Below are positions 44,719 through 54,266 of a DNA stretch of 64,000 nt, piece after piece; position 1 is the first letter of the stretch, and each line of letters begins with the position of its first letter. A program made the translations under genes and the position numbers. The notes under the pieces are model-generated. The model was not told the DNA's origin and searched no databases. It worked only from the letters and a program-made list of their open reading frames with translations. The stretch lies in contig NZ_JACHBX010000001.1 in the NCBI RefSeq assembly GCF_014200505.1, positions 1,426,001-1,490,000 on the forward strand, in the 5' to 3' direction. Origin of the DNA: Massilia aurea. Lineage in GTDB: Bacteria; Pseudomonadota; Gammaproteobacteria; Burkholderiales; Burkholderiaceae_D.

Positions 44719-44730
44719 GGAATCTCCGTG

Positions 44731-45519
44731 TTATGAACGTTTCTTGGAAGGCTTGACCGTCGGCAGGCGCAGCATGCGCTCCTTTTGCTTCGTGCTCAGC
44801 GACGGCAGCAGTTCGATGCCGACGATCCGCTCGAGCTCGGCCACGGGCACGACGTTGATCGGGGCATCGGCCCGGTTTTCGGTCAGCCAGGCCGCGCCCA
44901 GGCGCTGACGCGGGCTGTACACCACCTTGTACAGATGGGTCGGCACAATCACGTTGCCGACTTTTTTCAGGCTCGTGCCCAAGAATGCCGGCCCCGTGAT
45001 CACGTACAGCTCGCCTTCCTTCTTTGCCATCGTGCGCACGGCGCCTTCGATCGGCGCCCAGATCTTGCGGTTATGGTCACGGTCCTGCGGGACCATATTG
45101 GCCAGCGAAAAACTCTCGCGCTGGGTGCGGCGGTCGGGCATGTTCGCGTTCGGCGCCAGATGGCCGCGGTCGAAACCGCTGCGGGCGTAATCGGCCAACT
45201 CGGCGCGCTGACCGCGCGGCAGGCGCGACTCGGCATGGAATTTATCGTCCCGATCAAGACCCTGCGCTCGCTTGAGATTATCGGCGCGCACATATTCGGC
45301 GGACCACAATGGCGTGCGGGTCACGCCCGAATGCACGACGCCAAACACGCCGTAGCACAGCTCGCGCGTAGACACGGCCAGCTTCTGGTTCTGGATTTCC
45401 GGCGGACGGCCGTCGAGGTAATGGACAGGGCAACTCGCGGCCTGGACGGCGGCGGAGGCCAGCAGCGCGCCGGCGAATGCAAGCCGGGCGGCAATACTGG
45501 CAAAAGACAATCGGAACAT
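44731..45519 (-). CDS. Secreted DNA/RNA non-specific endonuclease
   Basis: 262 aa, ATG 45519. Residues 1-27 are a signal peptide (LAFAGALLASAAVQA). The beta-beta-alpha-metal nuclease motif is DRGHLAPNANM (His is the catalytic base), followed by NMVPQDRDHNRKIW with the Mg-binding Asn. Homologous to Serratia nuclease and Anabaena NucA. It degrades nucleic acids in the periplasm or outside the cell. No immunity gene of the NuiA type is seen nearby. Confidence 0.88.
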   Translation of the reverse strand: MFRLSFASIAARLAFAGALLASAAVQAASCPVHYLDGRPPEIQNQKLAVSTRELCYGVFGVVHSGVTRTPLWSAEYVRADNLKRAQGLDRDDKFHAESRLPRGQRAELADYARSGFDRGHLAPNANMPDRRTQRESFSLANMVPQDRDHNRKIWAPIEGAVRTMAKKEGELYVITGPAFLGTSLKKVGNVIVPTHLYKVVYSPRQRLGAAWLTENRADAPINVVPVAELERIVGIELLPSLSTKQKERMLRLPTVKPSKKRS

Positions 45520-45714
45520 GATGACGATACAGTGAGGGAAACAGCGGGCATTCTAGCTGAGCGACAATTTCCCGAGCATAAAATTCTCGTAGCGCATCAG
45601 CACCGGCGTGGCACGCCACGCCCGCGCAGCTTGCGGCAGTCGGTGTTGACGTGCGCCCTGCCCCCAGTCGCTGCGACATAATTGGCGCATATCAAATCAA
45701 CGTTGGAGATTATC

Positions 45715-45975
45715 ATGACCGATCAAGAGCAAGCAGACCGCAAGCCAAACGTGCCGGTGCCAGCCGGCGGCCAGGAACAACGCTCCGAGAACCTGCTGCC
45801 GGGCGAAGAAGGTTTCGAGGACGGCCGTTTCGACGTCGCCGAGGAAGTCAGTCTCGACCAGCACTCCGACGAAGCGCGGCGCATCGGCCAGGCGCCGGGC
45901 AACGGCATCGCCGATTCCCTGCCAGAAGCACTGAAAGCCCCGGTGCCATCGCAGCAGGTACCTGAAAAACCGTAA
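45715..45975 (+). CDS. Small acidic hydrophilic protein, hypothetical
   Basis: 86 aa from ATG 45715 with GGAG upstream. Low-complexity: rich in Glu, Asp, Gln and Pro, no hydrophobic segment, ending VPSQQVPEKP. Probably disordered. It resembles the 27929 protein in style but shares no motif. No function assigned. Confidence 0.55.
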   Translation: MTDQEQADRKPNVPVPAGGQEQRSENLLPGEEGFEDGRFDVAEEVSLDQHSDEARRIGQAPGNGIADSLPEALKAPVPSQQVPEKP

Positions 45976-46101
45976 TACCGTGATTGCGCGGCCGGCGCCA
46001 GTGGTGCCCGCCGTCTTTCTTGTTTGCGGGCAAGGCCGTCATTGACACTTGCTCAGCAGCGCATTAGATTGTCAGAGTAAACACACTCGCAAGCCAGGCG
46101 C

Positions 46102-48447
46102 ATGTTGAACACTTCGAACGACTATCCGGACAGTCTCACCAGTAGTTGCATCCTGTTCATCTGCCCGCACGCCACCGTCGATCCCGTCGTGACGCAGGTC
46201 GCGTGCGAACTCGACAGGGCGGTCATGCATGCGACCTCCCTCCACGACGGCCTGACGCAGGTGCAGCGCCGGGATTTCGCCCTGGTGCTGGTTGGCTATG
46301 CGGGTGACCCCGACGGCATGCTTGCCGTCGTATCCGCCGTACGCAGCAATGCGCGCTCGAGCCTGACGCCCATCGTTGCGATGGGCTTGCCGCTGCCGCT
46401 GCCGATGTCGCACGAGTCGCTGTACGACGCCGGTGTGATTGCCGTGCTCACCGAACCACTCTCGCCGACGATCCTGCGCGCCAAGGCGCGCTTCTACACC
46501 GCTGCCTTCGACACGCAGATCGAGCGCCGGCGCGCCGAAGCGGCGCTCGACGAGACCAGCCGGCGCCTCGCGCGTATCATCGAAGCTGCCGAACTGGGCA
46601 TCTGGTGGTGGGACATTCAAGCTGATCGCGTCGAGGCCGACGAGCGTGTGGCCGATCTGTTTGGCGTGCCCCGCCACGAACGCAGCAGCGCCCCGCTGGC
46701 GCGCTATCTGGCCGCCATCCATCCCGATGACGTCGAGTCGACGCGCGCCGAGATTGGCACGGCGATTGCCGCGTGCAGCGCCTATGGCGCCACCTACCGG
46801 ATTCGTCTGCCGGGCGGCGGCTGGCGCTGGGTCATCGCGCGGGGCCATGTCGACACCGATGGCCAAGGCAATGCGAGGTCAGTGCGCGGCGTGATCATCG
46901 ACGCCACCCGTCAGCTCGAGGCAGAGCAGCAACTGCGCGCCAGCGAAGAGCGTTACCGCACCTTGTTCAACTCGATCGACGACGCCCTGTGCGTGATCGA
47001 CATGCTGTTCGATGCCGACGGCGCACCATGCGACTACCGCTTCGTCGAAACCAATCCCGCGTTCATCAAGCACACCGGTCTCGTCGACGCAATCGGCAAG
47101 ACGGCGCGCGAACTGGTGCCCGGCCTCGAACAGCACTGGTTCGACATCTACGGCCGCGTTGCCGCCACTGGTGAGCCGGTACGCTTCGAGAACGAAGTCA
47201 AAGGCCTGTCGCGCTGGTACGACGTGTATGCCACACGATTGGGCGGGCCGTTCGCGTACCGCCTCGCCGTGCTGTTTACGGATGTGACCGAACGGCGCCG
47301 CTCGGACGCCGCGCTGCGCCAGATGGCGGCCGACCTGTCCGAAGCCAACCGGCTCAAGACCGAATTTCTCGCCACGCTGGCGCACGAGCTGCGCAACCCG
47401 CTGGCGCCGATTCGCAGCGGGCTGCAATTCATCCGGCGCGCGCCAGGTGACGCCGCTGCGGTCAGCCGCGTGCACGAGATCATGGGTCGCCAGCTTGACC
47501 ATCTGGTGCTGCTGGTCGACGATCTGCTCGACGTCGCCCGCATCCAGCGCGGCCAGGTCGAGCTGCGCTGCGGACCGGTCGACCTGGCCACGGTCGTGAA
47601 CGCAGCCATCGAGACGAGCATGCCGCTGCTCCAGGCGGCGCGCCACAAGTTTACTGCCCACCTGCCCGCCCAGCCCCTGCCGCTGCTAGCCGATCCCACA
47701 CGCCTGACCCAGGTCATCAGCAACCTGCTGAACAACGCGGCGCGCTACACGCCCAAGGGCGGGCGCATTGCGCTGTGCGCCGAGCGGGATGGCGACGACG
47801 CCGTCATCACCGTGACCGACAACGGCATTGGCATCGCAACCGATGCGCTCGAAGCCGTGTTCCGAATGTTCACGCAGGTTGGGCAGGCGCAGCAGCCCGG
47901 TTCCGGCGGCCTCGGCATCGGCCTGTCGCTGGTGCGCAGCCTGGTCGAACTGCATGGCGGCAGCGTGCACGCCGACAGCGCCGGCACGAATGCGGGCAGC
48001 CAGTTCACGGTGCGCCTGCCCCTTGGCAGCGAGCCTGTTGGTGCAGCGCCGCCGGCAACCCAGGCGGCCCCGGCCAGTGCAGTGTCTCCCTGCAACGTGC
48101 TGGTGGTCGACGATAACCGCGACGCGGCCGAAACTCTGGCCGCGCTGCTGTCGATGCTGGGCCACAGCGCGCCGGTGGCCAACGATGGCCATCAGGCGCT
48201 GCGGATGCTGCCGATGCTGATGCCGGATGTCGTGTTTCTGGACCTGGGGATGCCGGGCATGTCCGGCTACGAGGTGGCTACCGCGATCCGCGCCGATGTC
48301 CGCTACGCCGCCGTGCGCCTGGTGGCGCTGACCGGCTGGGGCGGCGCAGCCGACCGTGAACGCACCGCGCAGGCCGGCTTCGATGCGCACCTGACGAAGC
48401 CGGCAACGGTGGAAGCGATCGAGGAGGTGCTGCGGCAGATGACGTAG
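46102..48447 (+). CDS. Hybrid sensor histidine kinase with pseudo-receiver, PAS, HisKA, HATPase and REC
   Basis: 781 aa. N-terminal 130 residues form a receiver-like fold whose usual phospho-Asp block reads FALVLVGYAGD, with Gly in place of Asp, so it is a pseudo-receiver. Two PAS-type domains follow (about 140-265, 270-400; IIEAAELGIWWWDIQADRVE and RTLFNSIDDALCVIDM). HisKA with H428 (LAHELRNPLAPIR), HATPase (NLLNNAARYTPKGG, then GIGLSLVRSLVELHGGS), and a C-terminal REC with D714 (VFLDLGMPGMSG). No membrane helices. A cytoplasmic phosphorelay kinase. Confidence 0.9.
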   Translation: MLNTSNDYPDSLTSSCILFICPHATVDPVVTQVACELDRAVMHATSLHDGLTQVQRRDFALVLVGYAGDPDGMLAVVSAVRSNARSSLTPIVAMGLPLPLPMSHESLYDAGVIAVLTEPLSPTILRAKARFYTAAFDTQIERRRAEAALDETSRRLARIIEAAELGIWWWDIQADRVEADERVADLFGVPRHERSSAPLARYLAAIHPDDVESTRAEIGTAIAACSAYGATYRIRLPGGGWRWVIARGHVDTDGQGNARSVRGVIIDATRQLEAEQQLRASEERYRTLFNSIDDALCVIDMLFDADGAPCDYRFVETNPAFIKHTGLVDAIGKTARELVPGLEQHWFDIYGRVAATGEPVRFENEVKGLSRWYDVYATRLGGPFAYRLAVLFTDVTERRRSDAALRQMAADLSEANRLKTEFLATLAHELRNPLAPIRSGLQFIRRAPGDAAAVSRVHEIMGRQLDHLVLLVDDLLDVARIQRGQVELRCGPVDLATVVNAAIETSMPLLQAARHKFTAHLPAQPLPLLADPTRLTQVISNLLNNAARYTPKGGRIALCAERDGDDAVITVTDNGIGIATDALEAVFRMFTQVGQAQQPGSGGLGIGLSLVRSLVELHGGSVHADSAGTNAGSQFTVRLPLGSEPVGAAPPATQAAPASAVSPCNVLVVDDNRDAAETLAALLSMLGHSAPVANDGHQALRMLPMLMPDVVFLDLGMPGMSGYEVATAIRADVRYAAVRLVALTGWGGAADRERTAQAGFDAHLTKPATVEAIEEVLRQMT

Positions 48448-48468
48448 CCCGTGCGACGTGCCCACGTA

Positions 48469-48502
48469 AAAAAGGCCGGTGTCCTAGGACACCGGCCTTT
48501 TT
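48469..48502. terminator. Bidirectional rho-independent terminator
   Basis: A near-perfect 34-nt palindrome with its centre at CCTAGG (48483-48488): a GC-rich stem AGGCCGGTGTCC and its mirror, flanked by A5 and T5. It serves the hybrid kinase gene and the convergent glycosyltransferase gene. Confidence 0.92.
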
Positions 48503-48536
48503 ATGACAGCCTTTTTATGACCACTTGCTGCCGGGA

Positions 48537-49715
48537 TTAACCCGCGTTGGCAACCGCGACCAGATCCGGCGTGCTTGGCACGGCTTCCTGGTTGCTGGCG
48601 AAGAAGCGCTCGACCTTGTTGCTGCGCACGGCGCTCTCGATCAGCTCATGCATGCTGCGCGCGGTCAGATCCCACGACGTGCCGGCCACGACCTCACGCA
48701 TGCGCGCCGCCATCGTTGCACGGGCTTCGGGCGTCAGCGCCAGCTGGCGCTCGCAGGCTGCGATGAAGTCAGCGTGCGATTCAGCGATCTCGACCACATC
48801 ACCGTATGGCACCTTGACGTCGGTGATCGGCGTGGACACCGATGGCAATTCAGCGGCCATGTACTCCAGCACCTTGGTTGGGCTGATGAACTTGGTCGAG
48901 TCGTTGATCGCGAATGGCAGCAGGCAGACATCCCAGCCGGCCAGGAACTGTGGCAGCTCGTTGTACGTGCGCTGACCCATGTAGTGCACGTTGGCCTGCT
49001 TTGGCAGCGTTGCCGGATCTATTTTGACGACCGGACCCACCAGGACGATTTGCCATTCCGGATGCGCATCGGCCATGCTCGAGACCAGGTCGACGTCGAA
49101 GCGCTCGTCGATCACGCCATAGAAGCCCAGGCGCGGATGGGCAATGTGGTTCTGGTGAGGATGCGAAATCGCGGCATCCTGTGCCTGACGGAAGTGGCCG
49201 GCGTCGACGCTGCTCGAAAAGCAGTGTGCGTTGGCGTGACGGTCACGCTTGGACTGGTACAGGCTCGGGCCGCCGGTGAAGACCACGTCGGCAATATTGA
49301 GCAAGGCGCTTTCGCGCTGCAGCAGCTGCTTCGGCGCGTTCTTGAACATCGCCAGCTCGTCCATGCAGTCGTAGATCACCTTCGATGGCTTCAGACCTTG
49401 CAGCAGTGGCAGTGCCATTGGGGTGTAGAACCAGACGATTGGTTCTTCGCCGGCTGGCACGAGGTCGGCCAGCAGGTTTTGCAGCGTTGGCAGCTGGTCA
49501 TCGTGGAAGCCCCACTGATGAATCGGCGTGTGCGGACGGCAGACGGTGATGTTGTCGGCAACTTCCATCTTTTCCAGGCGCGCTTCGCCGTCCGTGTGCA
49601 TCGGCTCTTCGACGAAGAGAATCTTGTAGTGTTGAGCCAGACGTGTCATCAGGTGCTGAGGGCGTTGAAACACGAAATCCCAGCGGAGATGGCAGAACAC
49701 GATGAGGGTCGGCAT
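48537..49715 (-). CDS. GT-B glycosyltransferase
   Basis: 392 aa from ATG 49715 with AAGGAA upstream; the in-frame upstream extension has no ribosome site and an odd composition. Two Rossmann-like halves: N-terminal LIVFCHLRWDFVFQRPQHLM, and a C-terminal nucleotide-sugar half with RLGFYGVIDERFDVDL, LVGPVVKIDPATLPKQANVHYMG and FISPTKVLEYMAAELPSVST (the E of a GT4-like signature). It resembles GT1/GT4-type proteins in exopolysaccharide or cell-surface glycan clusters. No polysaccharide genes flank it. Confidence 0.8.
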   Translation of the reverse strand: MPTLIVFCHLRWDFVFQRPQHLMTRLAQHYKILFVEEPMHTDGEARLEKMEVADNITVCRPHTPIHQWGFHDDQLPTLQNLLADLVPAGEEPIVWFYTPMALPLLQGLKPSKVIYDCMDELAMFKNAPKQLLQRESALLNIADVVFTGGPSLYQSKRDRHANAHCFSSSVDAGHFRQAQDAAISHPHQNHIAHPRLGFYGVIDERFDVDLVSSMADAHPEWQIVLVGPVVKIDPATLPKQANVHYMGQRTYNELPQFLAGWDVCLLPFAINDSTKFISPTKVLEYMAAELPSVSTPITDVKVPYGDVVEIAESHADFIAACERQLALTPEARATMAARMREVVAGTSWDLTARSMHELIESAVRSNKVERFFASNQEAVPSTPDLVAVANAG

Positions 49716-50150
49716 GTGAATTTTCCTTTTCGCCTTGGTGGCGCTATAGTTGTTGGTAATTGTGCAGCCGGACGGTTCTTCTCTCTCTACTCGGGACCAC
49801 CGCTGCTTGCGCGCGGGAACCTGGCCGGACGGGTGGATCGTAACATGCAATTTTCTTAATTTTTTGATTTGTGCATGGCAATATTTCAGGAAATGTAACA
49901 GGACTGTTGATGGTTCTCGTCGCGCTTCATAGGGAGAAGCGGTTGTTGACATGATTTCCTGTCAGTGGCGTCCTACAGCGCGACAGGAAGTTCCACTACG
50001 AATACAAGTGAAAAACTTGACGAAACTCACCAAAATTCACGCTGTAAAATTGGGCGTGCAAGCAGGTTGCACCGCACCATGGGGCGGCAATTCCAGTACC
50101 GCCAAGGTGGCAAGGCGCGCCTAGCGGCGCGCCGTTCAGGCCGACGATGA
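49716..50150. other. 435-nt intergenic region
   Basis: Between two minus-strand genes. No supported gene. The 5' half is AT-rich and should contain the glycosyltransferase promoter. A GGCGCGCC/GGCGCGCC hairpin (50114-50133, loop TAGC) 18 nt after the DUF2863 stop could end that transcript, but no T-run follows on the minus strand. Confidence 0.5.
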
Positions 50151-51359
50151 TTAGCGCGGGTGATACGGCTCAGCGCCCTCAGCGTGACCATCGTCGCTGA
50201 AAGCCACGGCGATCGACACACCTTCCAGGCCAAGCGACAGCAGCGCGTCGCACAGTTCATCGACTTCAGCCACCAGATCGGCGGCCAGGTCGACCGGCTT
50301 CTCGACGCTGCCCCACGGCTGGCCACCATCCAGCGCGTACAGGTTCGCGCGCAGCAGGATGTGTTCTCCCATATCAATCGGCGCGACGGCCGCATGCACG
50401 GCATCCGGCGCCAGGTCCTTCGCCTGCAGCAGGCCCTTGATATCGGCCAGCACGCCAAGCGTTGCCAGCTCGGCCACGCCCTGCTCCTTGGCGCCGTAGA
50501 ACAGGTCCTGGTATAAAAAATTCAGGTCGAGCCTTGCGGGGTCAGCCGCCAGGCAGCGCGCGACCAGAGGCGCTGCCGCCACGGTCCAGTCACGGTAGCG
50601 GTCCATGCGGGCGGTGAAATAGGCGTCGCTGCCAGCCTCGTCCTTCGGAATTCGGTAGAACGCATCGTCGCTGCGCTTGAACGAAAAGCCGAGCAGGAAA
50701 CGCAGCTCGAGCGCCGTTTCGTCGGGTGCAACCGGCTCGCCGGTCCAGCCGCGCATGCTTGCTGCGATGGTCGGGGCCGGTTGCAGTTTCTTTTCCGTCA
50801 GCGAGGCGGCTGCTTCGCGCAGCATCTCGTGCAGCGTGCCATAGGCGATATGGTCGATCTCGCCCAGGTCGAACGCGTGCTGAAGCAGGATCACGCGCGC
50901 ATGCGGGCTGTCGAGGCCGCCATCCTGGAAGCTGGCCACGAGCGCCTCGAAGGCCGCTTCGTCCTGGAACAATTCCTGCGCCACCAAGCCGCCCTCGCTG
51001 CGCACGAACAGTGGCACCATGAAGGCGTCGATCTCGTGTTCCGGGCCGCCTTCGCGCCCCACGCGCAGCGTCGCTGCTTCTTCTTCGATGCACCCGCGCA
51101 GCACGCGGCAGGCCAGCGGATCGGTGTAGCGGGCCAGTTCGATCGCCTCGTACAGGACTTCGTCGCGCTTCTTGCGCACGGCCTTGCGCACCGCCAGCAC
51201 GAGCTGGTCGCGGCGCACGGTGTCGGGTTCGCCCGTTTCCAGGTCTTCGCGCTCGGCGATCTCGAGCGCCAGATCGGCCATTTCCTGGGCCTGGGCATTG
51301 GTGTCCGGTTCACGTGTGTTGTTCGAGGTGCGGGGCACCGGACGCTTGTTTTTTGGCAT
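50151..51359 (-). CDS. DUF2863 family protein
   Basis: 402 aa from ATG 51359. Cytoplasmic, helical, acidic: starts MPKNKRPVPRTSNNTR, then EMADLALEIAEREDLE, IELARYTDPLACRVLRGCIE, and LQHAFDLGEIDHIAYGTLHEMLR, ending near LGLEGVSIAVAFSDDGHAEG. Matches the betaproteobacterial DUF2863 family in length and layout. Function unknown. The promoter is shared with the divergent azgA gene. Confidence 0.75.
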   Translation of the reverse strand: MPKNKRPVPRTSNNTREPDTNAQAQEMADLALEIAEREDLETGEPDTVRRDQLVLAVRKAVRKKRDEVLYEAIELARYTDPLACRVLRGCIEEEAATLRVGREGGPEHEIDAFMVPLFVRSEGGLVAQELFQDEAAFEALVASFQDGGLDSPHARVILLQHAFDLGEIDHIAYGTLHEMLREAAASLTEKKLQPAPTIAASMRGWTGEPVAPDETALELRFLLGFSFKRSDDAFYRIPKDEAGSDAYFTARMDRYRDWTVAAAPLVARCLAADPARLDLNFLYQDLFYGAKEQGVAELATLGVLADIKGLLQAKDLAPDAVHAAVAPIDMGEHILLRANLYALDGGQPWGSVEKPVDLAADLVAEVDELCDALLSLGLEGVSIAVAFSDDGHAEGAEPYHPR

Positions 51360-51501
51360 GTCTGAAATAGGGGGTGAAGGTGAAAGAATGATCGTGCCCG
51401 CATGGTAACACCCCCGGCATGGCCCCTGACAGTTGCCATCCGTCGCCGCTGCGCCGACGCGCAATGCTATGCTTCGCCCTACCGTAATCTGCAGGATCAC
51501 C

Positions 51502-52794
51502 ATGCTCGACCGTTTCTTCCAACTCAGCGCCAACAACACCACCGTCCGCACCGAACTCATGGCGGGCCTGACCACGTTCCTGACGATGGTCTACATCATT
51601 TTTGTCAATCCATCGATTCTGGGCGACGCCGGCATGCCAAAGGCGTCCGTCTTCGTCGCAACCTGCCTGATCGCCGCCGGCGGCACCGCACTGATGGGCC
51701 TGTACGCCAATTACCCGATTGCGATGGCGCCCGGCATGGGCCTGAATGCCTACTTCGCCTACGCCGTCGTGCTCGGCATGGGCATCCCGTGGCAGGCGGC
51801 GCTGGGCGCCGTGTTCATCTCCGGGTGCCTGTTCATCCTCGTCACGATGGTCGGCCTGCGGGCGATGATCGTCGACGGCATCCCGCGCTCGATGCGGGTC
51901 GGCATCACAGTCGGGCTGGGCATGTTCCTGGCCCTGATCGCCCTCAAGAATGCCGGCATCGTCGTCGCCAGTGACGCTACGCTCGTCAAGGCGGGCGACC
52001 TGCACCAGCCGGCGGCGTTGATGGCCGTGCTGGGCTTCTTCGTCATCGTTGCGCTGGATCGGCTGCGGGTGCGCGGCGCGATCCTGATCGGCATCGTGCT
52101 GGTGACCGTGCTCAGCTTTTTCTTCGGCGGCAATACCTATCAGGGCGTGTTCTCGCTGCCGCCACCCATCTCGCCGACGCTGTTCGCGCTGGACATCCCG
52201 GGCGCGCTGGCGGCCGGGATCCTGAATGTGGTGCTGGTGTTCTTTCTGGTCGAGCTGTTCGATGCGACGGGCACCCTGATGGGCGTGGCGCGCCGCGCCG
52301 GCCTTCTGGTCGAGGGCAAGATGGAGCGCCTGAACAAGGCGCTGCTGGTCGACAGCGGCGCCATCGTCGCCGGCAGCATGCTGGGCACGTCGAGCACGAC
52401 CGCGTACATCGAAAGCGCAGCCGGCGTGCAGGTCGGTGGCCGCACGGGCCTGACGGCGCTGACCGTGGCCGCGCTGTTCCTTGCGTGCCTGTTCATCGCG
52501 CCGCTGGCGTCGGTCGTGCCGCCTTACGCGACCGCGCCGGCGCTGCTGTTCGTCGCCTGCCTGATGCTGGCCGACCTGGGCGACGTCGACTGGAGCGACA
52601 CCACCGAAAGCATCCCGGCGGCCGTCACCGCGCTGGGCATGCCATTCACGTACTCGATCGCCGAAGGCATTGCGTTCGGCTTCATCAGCTACGCCGTACT
52701 CAAGCTGCTGACGGGCCGCGCGCGCGGCGTGAAACCGGTCGTCTGGGTAATTGCCGCACTATTCGCGTTCAAGATCGCCTACGTCGGGACCTGA
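51502..52794 (+). CDS. NCS2 family adenine/hypoxanthine/guanine permease (AzgA type)
   Basis: 430 aa from ATG 51502 with AGGA upstream. Twelve to fourteen transmembrane helices. AzgA-type signatures: ELMAGLTTFLTMVYIIFVNP, MGLYANYPIAMAPGMGLNAYF, LVELFDATGTLMGVA (loop with catalytic-type Glu/Asp) and [23 protein letters not shown]. It imports purine bases by proton symport. Divergent from DUF2863 with 142 nt between. Confidence 0.92.
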   Translation: MLDRFFQLSANNTTVRTELMAGLTTFLTMVYIIFVNPSILGDAGMPKASVFVATCLIAAGGTALMGLYANYPIAMAPGMGLNAYFAYAVVLGMGIPWQAALGAVFISGCLFILVTMVGLRAMIVDGIPRSMRVGITVGLGMFLALIALKNAGIVVASDATLVKAGDLHQPAALMAVLGFFVIVALDRLRVRGAILIGIVLVTVLSFFFGGNTYQGVFSLPPPISPTLFALDIPGALAAGILNVVLVFFLVELFDATGTLMGVARRAGLLVEGKMERLNKALLVDSGAIVAGSMLGTSSTTAYIESAAGVQVGGRTGLTALTVAALFLACLFIAPLASVVPPYATAPALLFVACLMLADLGDVDWSDTTESIPAAVTALGMPFTYSIAEGIAFGFISYAVLKLLTGRARGVKPVVWVIAALFAFKIAYVGT

Positions 52795-52978
52795 ATACCA
52801 TTGCGCGACGCGATCCGGGTGCCCTGGCACGCCGCATCGCGCAGCCTATGCGTTACAATATCGGCCAACTCGCGGCAACCTGTCTGCCGCGCACGATTCA
52901 TGAACGATTCACGAACGATGGGCCGGTTGCCCTGCGCAGGTCTGGTGCAGTGCGGCCCATGCTTCTCAACGGATGCTG

Positions 52979-53776
52979 ATGAAACTATCCCCGATCCTGG
53001 CGCTGCTTGTTGTCAGCGTCCACGGCGCGGCCAACGCGGCCCCCGATCTTCCGCAGGTGGGCGACGTCCATGCGCCGCTCAAAGTCATGATGCCGGCGAT
53101 TCCCGATGGTGGCTGGTTCACCTCGGCCGAGCTCGGCGCAATCAACACGTCCGGCAACACCAGCGGCACGTCGGTGACGGGCAAGATCGACGCCCGCCAC
53201 GAAACGTCGGACTGGAGCCATGAATTCATTGCCAGCGGCTACTTCAAGGAAGACGAGTACGAGAACGAAGAAGGCGAGCTGCTGCGCGCGCGGTCGGCCG
53301 AGCGCTGGGCCACGTCGGCCAAGGCCTCGTTCAAGCTGCTGGGCGATGGGCGGCGCGCCTTCATCCTCGGCTCGCACGTGAACGACAAGTTCGGCGCCTA
53401 CGTGCGCTATTCGTCGCTGTCGGTCGGTTACGGTTCGCGCTGGTACACGGCGCCGGACAAGACGCTCGACGTCGAGATCGGTCCGGGCTACTTCAATGGC
53501 AGGCGCGAGACGGACGAAGAAGAAGACGGCCTGACCGTGCGCGGCGCGGCGCAGTTCCGCTGGCAGGTCAGCCCGTCGGCGTTCTTTGCGCAGACGCTCA
53601 GTGTCGAAAAAGGCACGTCGAACACCCACTCGGTGGCCGAGACGTCGCTGTCGACCAAGATCAACGGCAGCATGCAGATGAAGGCGGGGTTCAGCGTTCG
53701 CAACGACAGCAGCGTGCCCGAAGACAAGAAGAACACGGATACCCAGACTTCGCTGACGATGGTCTATTCGTTCTAG
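52979..53776 (+). CDS. DUF481 family outer-membrane protein
   Basis: 265 aa from ATG 52979 (another ATG two codons upstream). Signal peptide to about residue 21 (LALLVVSVHGAANA). The rest alternates hydrophobic residues as in a beta barrel: AELGAINTSGNTSGTS, SDWSHEFIASGYFKED, YTAPDKTLDVEIGPGYF, ending VYSF with a C-terminal aromatic, the export signal of outer-membrane proteins. It fits the YdiY-like salt-induced outer-membrane family. No partner gene adjacent. Confidence 0.85.
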   Translation: MKLSPILALLVVSVHGAANAAPDLPQVGDVHAPLKVMMPAIPDGGWFTSAELGAINTSGNTSGTSVTGKIDARHETSDWSHEFIASGYFKEDEYENEEGELLRARSAERWATSAKASFKLLGDGRRAFILGSHVNDKFGAYVRYSSLSVGYGSRWYTAPDKTLDVEIGPGYFNGRRETDEEEDGLTVRGAAQFRWQVSPSAFFAQTLSVEKGTSNTHSVAETSLSTKINGSMQMKAGFSVRNDSSVPEDKKNTDTQTSLTMVYSF

Positions 53777-53789
53777 ACGTTCTCGACAT

Positions 53790-54266
53790 TCAGCGCCAGG
53801 CCAGCTCCAGCGTCGCGCCATCGTCCCGCACGATGGCAAAGCCGCAAGCCGCGTACAGCGCGCGTGCGGCGGTATTTTCACAGCGCACACGCAGCGTCAT
53901 CGTGCGCTGCCCCAGGCAGGCGTCCTGCAACGCTCCCAGCACCGTGCGCGCTACGCCACGGCGGCGGGCCTGGGGCGCCACCGCCAGGTCGACCACGCGC
54001 AGCGTGTCGCTCGCCCAGTCCAGGACCACCCGTCCCAGCGCGTCTTTGCCATCGGTCAGCAGCCACGTCTCGGCAGCGGGATAGCGCTGCGCGTACTCGT
54101 CGACCTGCAGTTGCTGCTGGTGCCGCGCGATGCCCTCGATCACGCTGCGCGGCACCGGCAAGGCGCCCAGGTCAGGCCGCGTTGCCAGATACAGCGCCGC
54201 CAGGAACGCACCGTCGGTGGCGTGCGGCGCACGGCCCGTCAGCGCGCCGAAGCGGGGTTCGTTCAC
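53790..54266 (-). CDS. GNAT family acetyltransferase
   Basis: 158 aa, GTG start at 54266 overlapping the MFS stop by 4 nt. Acetyl-CoA motif: LAVAPQARRRGVARTVLGALQ (R/QxxGxG/A type), with the downstream beta bulge LRVRCENTAARALYAACGF. Third gene of a thioredoxin-MFS-GNAT operon. Acceptor unknown. Confidence 0.85.
   Translation of the reverse strand: MNEPRFGALTGRAPHATDGAFLAALYLATRPDLGALPVPRSVIEGIARHQQQLQVDEYAQRYPAAETWLLTDGKDALGRVVLDWASDTLRVVDLAVAPQARRRGVARTVLGALQDACLGQRTMTLRVRCENTAARALYAACGFAIVRDDGATLELAWR

Noticed and set aside
46006..46031. GCCCGC/GCGGGC hairpin after the 86-aa gene
   Set aside because: Short stem with a large loop and no T-run; too weak to call a terminator.
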